Shown piece by piece: positions 30,052 to 35,422 of a stretch of DNA of 35,422 nt. Location: contig JAGGXV010000017.1 in NCBI GenBank assembly GCA_021162885.1, forward strand, positions 1-35,422, written 5' to 3'. How positions within the stretch are numbered: position 1 is the first letter of the stretch; every line of letters starts with the position of its first letter. The notes below the pieces were generated by a model. It was given only the letters and a program-made list of their open reading frames with translations, searched no databases and was not told the DNA's origin. The translations under genes were made by a program, and so were the position numbers. Source of the DNA: a bacterium. Lineage in GTDB: Bacteria > Patescibacteriota > Minisyncoccia > Minisyncoccales > CG1-02-41-26.

Positions 30052-30705
30052 ATGAGAAGAAATACTATTTTTTCCTTAATCGCTGGAAGCGTTGTTGGCA
30101 TAGGATTTTTGATTTTCGGTGGTTACGCTCTCGTGGAACCATTACAAGTTGGGGCTGTCACTGATACCACTACCGTCAGTTTGACGGTAACCGAAGAGAT
30201 TTCTCTTACCGCGCCTGCTGCTATCAGTATGAGTCCGGATATTACCATGAGCGTTTCTACTTCAACTGGAGGGGGCGCTTGGAATGTTAAGACAAACTCG
30301 CAAGCTGGATATACTTTAAGTTTGCATGCCGATCAGACAAATGCGTTGCACGATAGCAGCACCGGAGAAGCATTTACTGATTGTGCAACCACTACGCCGG
30401 GAGCCTGGAATACTGCCTGTGAAGATCCCAATAATTATATCTTTGGATTCTCTGCTTATGGTCCCGATGTGCCCGATGGTACCTGGGGAACTGGAAACGA
30501 TTGCACCAGTGGTTTTCCTAACAACGATCTTAACTACAGGGGTTTCGATGGAACCACTGACATCCAAATAGCTTCAGCGAACTCAGAGACTGGAACATCC
30601 GGCACTGACAGCACTATGTGTGTAGCTGCCACTCAAGGAAGCAATGTTTACGCTCCCGATGGTTCTTATTCTACAACCATTACGGGGACAGCCACTGCTC
30701 AATAA
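30052..30705 (+). CDS. Secreted beta-rich protein, WxL-like
   Basis: A 217-residue protein with a signal peptide (hydrophobic residues 7-27). The mature part is rich in Thr, Ser, Gly and Asp: TVSLTVTEEISLTAPAAISMSPDI, WNVKTNSQAGYTLSLHAD, and a closing strand YSTTITGTATA. The blocks SMSPDI and GYTLSLHAD recur in the protein at 31838, so they are homologues. The overall look, and a DUF916-like partner next door, recall WxL surface proteins of Gram-positive bacteria, but the strict WxL motif is not seen. Possibly a subunit of a surface layer or fibre. Confidence 0.6.
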   Translation: MRRNTIFSLIAGSVVGIGFLIFGGYALVEPLQVGAVTDTTTVSLTVTEEISLTAPAAISMSPDITMSVSTSTGGGAWNVKTNSQAGYTLSLHADQTNALHDSSTGEAFTDCATTTPGAWNTACEDPNNYIFGFSAYGPDVPDGTWGTGNDCTSGFPNNDLNYRGFDGTTDIQIASANSETGTSGTDSTMCVAATQGSNVYAPDGSYSTTITGTATAQ

Positions 30706-30756
30706 AAGATCGGTTTTTTACGGAGAGAGATAGCTGAATTAATAATTTGTAAAGGC

Positions 30757-31734
30757 ATGAAAATAGAAAAATTTCTCACAATTTTATTTTGGGGAATAGT
30801 AATATATTTTGGAATAGGAATTGTTTCCCCGGTTTGTGCTTATAGCATCCAAAAATTAGCAAATGTCCCCGTAGAAAATGATTTCACTTTAGGTCCTGGG
30901 AAAGTTGAAGTTCTTTTAGATCCGGGATCCACAACCACCAGAAATTTGCTTATTACCAACCGATTAGGGAAAGTAATGGATTTTAAAGTTGAGATTGAAG
31001 ATTTTGAAGGTTCACCAACCGGTGAAAGAGCAGCCGTGCTTTTGGGTGGAAAACGTGGTCCTTATTCTTTGAAAAATTATTTAAATCCCGAACTTAGCGA
31101 ATTCACTTTAGCTCATGGAGAGAGAATGGTTTTGCCGGTTGAAATTTCTATTCCCGAAGGAATGGAGCCGGGTGGGCTTTATGGTTCAGTTTTAGTTTCT
31201 ACCTCCCCTCCAAAAGAAATACTAAAAAAAGAAGCAGGTAAAGTTAAGGGACAAATTCGAATAGTTGGCAGAATTGGCTCTCTTTTCTTTGTTAGGGTAA
31301 AAGGAAAAGCGAAAGAAGATGGGAAGTTAGAGAAGTTTGATACAGCTGACTCAAAAAGATTTTACCAGAAAGGTCCAATCTCTTTTTCTATTCTTTACCG
31401 AAACACAGGAAATGTTCACTTAGACCCTTATGGGTTAATTGAGATAAAAAATCTCTTGGGAAAGAAAATCGGTGAGATAGAGATTGATCCTTATTTTGCT
31501 ATGCCAAAATCTCTTCGATACCGAGAAGTGAAATGGGAAAGGGGGTTAGCCTTGGGTCGTTATACTGCCACTTTGTCTCTCAATCGTGGCTACAAAAATA
31601 TAATTGATAGGGCTAGTATAAACTTTTGGATTCTTCCCTGGAAAATTCTTTTAATCGCTGGAATTGCAATATTCTTTATCATTTGGTTCATTTGGTGGAT
31701 CGCTACTCACTTTGAGATAAGAAGAAAGCGCTGA
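30757..31734 (+). CDS. DUF916/WxL-partner-like membrane-anchored surface protein
   Basis: A 325-residue protein: signal peptide (residues 7-27), an immunoglobulin-like domain with VLLDPGSTTTRNLLITNRLGKVMDFKVEIEDFEG, EGMEPGGLYGSVLVST, then IRIVGRIGSLFFVRVKG, a second domain with SFSILYRNTGNVHLDPYG, a C-terminal membrane helix (about 298-318) and the basic tail FEIRRKR. This arrangement matches DUF916-type cell-wall proteins that pair with WxL proteins. A short Shine-Dalgarno-like aaagg precedes the ATG. A cgcagaa-type inverted repeat follows at once. Confidence 0.6.
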   Translation: MKIEKFLTILFWGIVIYFGIGIVSPVCAYSIQKLANVPVENDFTLGPGKVEVLLDPGSTTTRNLLITNRLGKVMDFKVEIEDFEGSPTGERAAVLLGGKRGPYSLKNYLNPELSEFTLAHGERMVLPVEISIPEGMEPGGLYGSVLVSTSPPKEILKKEAGKVKGQIRIVGRIGSLFFVRVKGKAKEDGKLEKFDTADSKRFYQKGPISFSILYRNTGNVHLDPYGLIEIKNLLGKKIGEIEIDPYFAMPKSLRYREVKWERGLALGRYTATLSLNRGYKNIIDRASINFWILPWKILLIAGIAIFFIIWFIWWIATHFEIRRKR

Positions 31735-31833
31735 ACCACGCGGAACGGTACGCAGAAGCCCGCGGAACAAATAAACGACGCATAAAATTCTGCGTTTGTT
31801 CTGCCGTGAGGTTCTGCGTGAAGGTCCGCGATT
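31731..31833. repeat. cgcagaa/ttctgcg inverted array without a gene
   Basis: The left half has cgcggaa, cgcagaa, cgcggaa units at 31739, 31751 and 31761; the right half has their complement (ttctgcg at 31788 and 31812). The complement of 31788-31821 is nearly identical to 35235-35267, which leads into the GxxExxY gene, so this looks like an empty or decayed copy of that element. Confidence 0.75.
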
Positions 31834-31837
31834 TTTT

Positions 31838-32590
31838 ATGAAGAAATTCCTCTCTTTCATTATCATCTTTTCGCTAATTATTATTGCCTATCCTATTTTT
31901 GCTTATGTTGCTTCGAGCCCCAATTACCGTATTCAATCGGACTCAATCAATATTGGAGGGGCTCGACAGACCTCAACTAACTATATAATAGAAGACACAC
32001 TTGGGGAAATTTCATCTGGCATATCAACTTCAACAAACTATAAATTAAAAGCTGGTTATCAACAAATGCAGGAAGTTTATCTTGCTCTTTCTGTTCCTTC
32101 AGGGGTCTCGATGAGTCCGGATATCGGAGGAGTAAGCGGAGGACAGAGCAACGGTTTGGCGACAACCACCGTAACCACTGACAGCCCCAGTGGTTATACC
32201 TTAAGTGTTCGAGCAAGTAGCTCTCCTGCTATGGCAACCTCTACTTATGCCTTTGCTGATTACACCCCAGCCACTGCTGGTACTCCAGATTACACTTGGT
32301 CAGTACCGGCAACTACTTCTGAATTCGGTTTTACTCCCGAAGGTCAAGATGTTGTCCAAAAGTTTTTAGACAATGGAAGTAATGCTTGCAACACTGGCTC
32401 CAGTGAAACTACCGACGCTTGCTGGTACAACTTTTCAATCACCGATGAAACAATTGCTCAAACTTATTCTGCTAACCATCCTTCAGGCACTCAAACAATT
32501 ATAAAATTCAGAGCGGAATCTGGCACTCAGCATATTCAGGTGGCTGGCGGATATCAAGCAACGATAATATTCACCGCAATAGCGAATTAA
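31838..32590 (+). CDS. Secreted WxL-like protein with CPR-type N-terminal domain
   Basis: A 250-residue protein from ATG 31838; the frame is open upstream to 31796 but only through the repeat. Signal peptide to about residue 22. The N-terminal domain has SSPNYRIQSDSINIGG, TSTNYIIEDTLGE and STNYKLKAGYQQM, a block I recognise as frequent in Parcubacteria secreted proteins. The C-terminal domain has GVSMSPDIGG, SGYTLSVRASS and a closing GGYQATIIFTAIA, parallel to the protein at 30052. Two cysteines (CNTG and ACWYN) may form a disulphide. Confidence 0.6.
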   Translation: MKKFLSFIIIFSLIIIAYPIFAYVASSPNYRIQSDSINIGGARQTSTNYIIEDTLGEISSGISTSTNYKLKAGYQQMQEVYLALSVPSGVSMSPDIGGVSGGQSNGLATTTVTTDSPSGYTLSVRASSSPAMATSTYAFADYTPATAGTPDYTWSVPATTSEFGFTPEGQDVVQKFLDNGSNACNTGSSETTDACWYNFSITDETIAQTYSANHPSGTQTIIKFRAESGTQHIQVAGGYQATIIFTAIAN

Positions 32591-33070
32591 ATCTATTGGA
32601 AACTAATAGAAACTAATAGAAATTGATAGAAGTTAATTGTTCTATGGAAATTAAGAAAAAATACATTCACTTAAAGGATTTAGAGGTTTATAAACTATCA
32701 AGAGAGCTATCTAAAATAGGTTGGGAGATTTACAAAAATATGGACTGGCGAACAAAAAAAGTCGTAGGTGACCAGTTAATAACTTCATTAGATTCTATAG
32801 GTGCTAATATTACAGAAGGTTACTCCCGATACCATTATTTAGATCAGATAAAATTTTATTACAACGCAAGGGGTTCACTTAGTGAAAGTTGTAGTCACTG
32901 GTTGGAGCTTTTAAAAGAAAGAGAATTAATAAAAGAGGAAGATTTTAAGAAAATGAAATCAATCTCTGAGAAATTGTCTTTAAAACTCAATAACTTCATC
33001 AGCTCAACTTATAAAGCAAGAAAATATCAACAATAAATTTCAATAAATTTCAATGAGTTTCTATAAATTT
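32591..33070 (+). mobile_element. Candidate IVP-type element: four-helix-bundle gene between inverted decamer arrays
   Basis: The left array has decamers aactaataga at 32601 and 32611 and aattgataga at 32621; the right array has caataaattt at 33031 and 33041, caatgagttt and ctataaattt. Read on opposite strands, the two are similar. The arrays directly flank a four-helix-bundle gene, as inverted repeats flank the IVP gene of 23S rRNA intervening sequences. A gene-less array of the same type is at 34481-34600. Confidence 0.5.
32644..33036 (+). CDS. Four-helix bundle protein (23S rRNA intervening-sequence type)
   Basis: A 130-residue protein from ATG 32644; the open frame extends upstream to 32623 but only inside the decamer array. 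It matches the IVP four-helix family: LKDLEVYKLSRELSKIGWEIY, the signature QLITSLDSIGANITEGYSRYHY, and FYYNARGSLSESCSHWLELLKE. The family was first found in 23S rRNA insertion sequences and is widely scattered in bacteria; its biochemical role is unknown. It interrupts a row of secreted-protein genes, consistent with insertion. Confidence 0.82.
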   Translation: MEIKKKYIHLKDLEVYKLSRELSKIGWEIYKNMDWRTKKVVGDQLITSLDSIGANITEGYSRYHYLDQIKFYYNARGSLSESCSHWLELLKERELIKEEDFKKMKSISEKLSLKLNNFISSTYKARKYQQ

Positions 33071-34486
33071 CTGGTTATTATATGCATTTTCTTTACCCCT
33101 TTTTTTGTACTTGCTGTTTCTGACTCTACTAATGTTGACTTAAAGGTTGAAACCGGCATCGCTCCGGTTTGTAATGGGAATGGAATTTGTGAGCCAGCGA
33201 GGGGGGAGACAGAAACTAATTGTTCTGCTGACTGCGGTTGCAATAACAATGGAATCTGTGAGCCAGCAAGATTAGAAAACAGTACCAATTGTCCTAATGA
33301 TTGTCCTACTCTTGTTCCTACTCCAGGTGTAGGTGGAGCGGTTTTTATCACCGATACCACCCCGCCACTTATTTACAATCTATTTATTAAAGAAATTACT
33401 TTGAATTCAGTAACTATTTCTTGGAGAGTAGATGAACAAGCTATTTGCCAACTTTTTTGGGGTAGGACCCAGGAGTACAAAGAAGAAATTATTTCCGAAG
33501 ATGCTTTTTCTCGCGGAGAACATTCAACAAAAATAACCCATCTTTTACCTGGAACTTCTTATCATTTTAAAGTTGTTTGCAAAGACACCAATTACAACGA
33601 ATCAGAAACAACTGACCAAATGTTTACCACCTTAACTCTCCCCGATACTGTTCCACCCTCAAATATTAGCAATTTTGAAGCAATTCCCGGCGATAAAAAA
33701 ATTGCCTTAAAATGGCAAAGTCCACCTGACTCTGATTTCAAAGAAGTAAAAATATTCAGAAGCACTAAATTTTATCCCACAAGTCCTTGGGAAGGGAGAT
33801 TGGTTTATGTAGGAAGTGGGAATTTTTTTGAGGACATAAATTTGACTAATGGGATTACTTATTATTACACAGCTTTCAGTTATGATAGAGCAGGTAATTA
33901 CTCATCGGGGGCAGTTGTAGCTGGCACTCCCCAAGCTATCGTGGTTCCACCAGTAAAGCCCCCAGTTAAGCCACCTCCGCCAGTCAAACCACCAGTTGTT
34001 CCACTGCCACCTGAGGTAGAAAAACTAAACTTAGAGGATTTTGATTTCTGGCAAGAAGAGAAAAAACTTCCTTTGATTGAAGAAAAAAAGATAAAACTTA
34101 AAGAAAAAGAACCTTTGACTGTTTCCATTGATTACGAAAAGGTTCCTGAGGTTTTAAAAACCATAATGGTAACGTTAGAAAAAGATAACAAGTACTTTTC
34201 TTTTCTTTTGAGAATAAACCGAGAAAAAACAAAGTACTTAGCCACTTTAGTTCTTCCTCAACCTGGAATCTATCCTCTAACTATTTATATTTTGGATTTC
34301 AAAAACCAAACCCTAAAAACAATCACCGGAGAACTTATAGTAGAGAAAACAATAATCGAAGCTCTCCCGGAAGTTCCTTGGTACAAAAACTTTAAAACTT
34401 GGATATATATTTTGATATTAGTGGGAGCAGCTGTTACAGTTTACATTCTTAGAAGAAGACATAGAAAAGAAACTTATAAAAGTTAA
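33053..34486 (+). CDS. Surface protein with Cys-rich motifs, two Fn3 domains and C-terminal anchor
   Basis: A 477-residue protein: signal peptide (residues 1-22), two copies of a CxxNGICEPAR-x-E-x-NC-x-x-DC motif (about residues 39-84), two fibronectin type III-like domains (about 97-190 and 198-290), a PVKPP-type proline-rich hinge (about 299-315), a further beta domain, and a C-terminal membrane helix (about 449-468) with a basic tail (RRRHRK). This is a typical wall- or membrane-anchored adhesin plan. The first codons lie within the decamer array, which supplies the ATG. Confidence 0.7.
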   Translation: MSFYKFLVIICIFFTPFFVLAVSDSTNVDLKVETGIAPVCNGNGICEPARGETETNCSADCGCNNNGICEPARLENSTNCPNDCPTLVPTPGVGGAVFITDTTPPLIYNLFIKEITLNSVTISWRVDEQAICQLFWGRTQEYKEEIISEDAFSRGEHSTKITHLLPGTSYHFKVVCKDTNYNESETTDQMFTTLTLPDTVPPSNISNFEAIPGDKKIALKWQSPPDSDFKEVKIFRSTKFYPTSPWEGRLVYVGSGNFFEDINLTNGITYYYTAFSYDRAGNYSSGAVVAGTPQAIVVPPVKPPVKPPPPVKPPVVPLPPEVEKLNLEDFDFWQEEKKLPLIEEKKIKLKEKEPLTVSIDYEKVPEVLKTIMVTLEKDNKYFSFLLRINREKTKYLATLVLPQPGIYPLTIYILDFKNQTLKTITGELIVEKTIIEALPEVPWYKNFKTWIYILILVGAAVTVYILRRRHRKETYKS

Positions 34487-34600
34487 TAGGAACTTATTGA
34501 AACTTGTTTGCCCATGGCAAACGAAGCTGATAGAAATTAATTGCAATAAATTTCACGAGTGAAGCGAGTATAATTTCAAGGAATTTCAATAAATTCCGCT
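34481..34600. repeat. Gene-less decamer array (solo copy of the IVP-type flank)
   Basis: It includes a palindrome gtttgcccatggcaaac (34507-34523) and then gatagaaattaattg joined directly to caataaatttc (about 34529-34554). The first word resembles the left flank and the second the right flank of the four-helix gene. Further ttcaataaatt words follow to about 34597. Confidence 0.6.
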
Positions 34601-34619
34601 AAGAAAGTTGTTCGCACCC

Positions 34620-34641
34620 AGGCCCTTGACAGGGCCTTTTA
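34620..34641 (+). terminator. Intrinsic terminator closing the surface gene group
   Basis: aggccct (34620-34626) pairs with agggcct (34631-34637), then TTTT. Confidence 0.75.
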
Positions 34642-34664
34642 AAATTGAGAAAATAGAATAAATA

Positions 34665-34708
34665 TCGGTTAGCCGAGCTGCTAAAATTCTTAATCTCGGT
34701 TAGCCGAG
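34665..34708 (+). promoter_or_regulatory. Two tcggttagccgag sites before the second HTH gene
   Basis: tcggttagccgag at 34665-34677 and ctcggttagccgag at 34695-34708, 30-31 nt (about three helical turns) apart. Each is palindromic (ctcgg/ccgag). They suit an operator, perhaps for the HTH protein itself, or paired RNA hairpins. Confidence 0.5.
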
Positions 34709-34721
34709 AAAAGTTATTTCA

Positions 34722-35222
34722 ATGCGAAAAGAACTTCTTTCCGGTGAGTTAATTTCTCTTAAAGAAGCCTCAGAAATATCTGGCTATCACCCAGATTATT
34801 TGGGCTATTTGATTAGAAAAGGTAAAATAGAAGGGAAGAGGGCTGGCAGAGACTGGTTCACTACTGAGAAAGCAGTAAAAAATTATCTTTCAACTAAAAA
34901 ATTTCTACCAATAAAAGATATATTATTTTCTAAAGTAAGTCCCAGAATGCTTTTTATCAGCTTTGGAGCGGCAATTCTAATTGGAGTTGGCGCTTTTTTG
35001 TTTTTTTCTTCTCAGAATTATTTCCAAAAAGTGCCGGGAGATTTTAGTCAGCAAGAACTTCAAACAAAAAATATTGGCCCTCTAAAAGTCACCACCTACT
35101 CCTCAGACAGTGCCGGCGGCATTGAAATTTCAATTAAACCCGAAGGAACATTCCAAGTATCAAAGAAAAAACCCTCTTTTCCCCAGAAGATAAGAGATTT
35201 CTTTCAGGGAATAGTTAAATGA
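34722..35222 (+). CDS. Membrane-tethered helix-turn-helix protein (small)
   Basis: A 166-residue protein. Residues 10-58 carry the same HTH type as the gene at 28921: LISLKEASEISGYHPDYLGYLIRKGKIEGKRAGRDWFTTEKAVKNYL. One membrane helix follows (about residues 77-97), then about 70 outer residues with a basic end. It lacks the long outer region of the first protein. It probably binds DNA while held at the membrane. Two palindromic sites lie 14-57 nt upstream. Confidence 0.72.
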   Translation: MRKELLSGELISLKEASEISGYHPDYLGYLIRKGKIEGKRAGRDWFTTEKAVKNYLSTKKFLPIKDILFSKVSPRMLFISFGAAILIGVGAFLFFSSQNYFQKVPGDFSQQELQTKNIGPLKVTTYSSDSAGGIEISIKPEGTFQVSKKKPSFPQKIRDFFQGIVK

Positions 35223-35225
35223 AAT

Positions 35226-35267
35226 CGCAGAACCACGCAGAACCTCACGCAGAACAAACGCAGAATT
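35226..35267. repeat. cgcagaa array touching the GxxExxY start codon
   Basis: cgcagaa units at 35226, 35236, 35248 and 35259, spaced 10-12 nt. The last ends at the ATG (35268). Confidence 0.8.
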
Positions 35268-35422
35268 ATGACAGAACTTTTATACAAAAAAGAATCATAT
35301 ATTATCCGCGGAATTGCCTATGATATTTACAAACAATTTAGAAATAACCACAAAGAAAAAATTTATCACAATGCTTTCTACTTAGGATTAACCTATAAAG
35401 GATTAAAAGCTGAAAAAGAGAA
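35268..35422 (+). CDS. GxxExxY-family protein (PD-(D/E)XK nuclease superfamily), 5' part
   Basis: The first 51 residues: TELLYKKESYIIRGIAYDIYKQF is the usual opening of GxxExxY proteins, then NHKEKIYHNAFYLGL, where the G-x-x-E-x-x-Y signature reads N-x-x-E-x-x-Y. The family (Pfam PDDEXK_3) is predicted to have a nuclease fold; its biological role is unknown. The gene runs off the window. The repeat array at its start recurs inverted at 31731-31833. Confidence 0.75.
   Translation, partial: MTELLYKKESYIIRGIAYDIYKQFRNNHKEKIYHNAFYLGLTYKGLKAEKE

Noticed and set aside
33061-33360. Minus-strand 99-residue frame
   Set aside because: Shadow of the surface-protein gene on the other strand.

Overview
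This window looks like part of a Candidate Phyla Radiation (Patescibacteria, Parcubacteria-like) chromosome; that placement is an inference from content, not from a marker-gene tree. The DNA is AT-rich and genes are short and tightly packed. TGA is used as a stop (smpB, rpmI, the 30-codon gene at 3598), so the standard bacterial code fits. CPR-typical content includes an archaeal/eukaryal-type IleRS, an ArgRS whose HIGH motif reads TVGN, a stand-alone ATP-cone protein, an endonuclease Q-like PHP protein, a small CxxC zinc-ribbon protein, membrane-anchored helix-turn-helix proteins and many secreted proteins of unknown function. Most genes lack a clear Shine-Dalgarno sequence.

Layout. 1-7262 (+): end of a LOG-family protein, an EF-Tu-domain-2-like protein, MgtC-like and amino-acid permease membrane proteins, ATP-cone protein, YjbQ, a 30-residue mS38/bS22-like basic protein overlapping a 3-methyladenine glycosylase, a PEBP protein, an EndoQ-like nuclease, an Mth938-like protein and the zinc-ribbon protein. 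7397-8428 (-): RtcA. 8498-16998 (+): GreA, a tandem HD-domain protein, DUF72, a flippase-like protein, a half-size MFS protein, PolX, two tiny membrane proteins, NUDIX, Ogt-like and a divergent PurF. 17059-19239 (-): smpB - ssrA (tmRNA) - infC - rpmI - rplT; smpB overlaps the tmRNA 5' end by 18 nt. 19364-28608 (+): argS, histidine phosphatase, ileS, recO, a DUF11-like surface protein and glyS. 28921-35222 (+): a cell-surface locus with three or four exported proteins, bracketed by two membrane-tethered helix-turn-helix proteins. The window ends inside a GxxExxY-family (PD-(D/E)XK nuclease superfamily) gene.

The theme that ordinary genes do not explain is a population of very short periodic repeat arrays. 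Many have a strict 7-nt period (units such as attcgta, atcctaa, aatcaaa, ctataaa, attgaaa); others have periods of 8 or about 10. They sit in gaps directly in front of start codons, and also inside reading frames (EndoQ-like, DUF72, argS, ileS, recO), where they keep frame and code for linker insertions. argS and ileS carry the same 70-nt element. A different, GC-rich insert interrupts the Mth938-like gene. Near the right end, a four-helix-bundle (IVP-type) gene is flanked by inverted decamer arrays, and 1.5 kb downstream lies what looks like the same array pair with no gene between. The GxxExxY gene is preceded by a cgcagaa array that also occurs, inverted and without a gene, at 31731-31833. 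These patterns suggest miniature mobile or selfish elements, some with a small protein gene and some solo.

Functional threads: DNA repair (MPG, EndoQ-like, PolX, Ogt-like, RecO), translation and ribosome rescue (infC, rpmI, rplT, smpB/ssrA, three tRNA synthetases) and the cell surface. No tRNA, rRNA, CRISPR array or classical transposase was seen.
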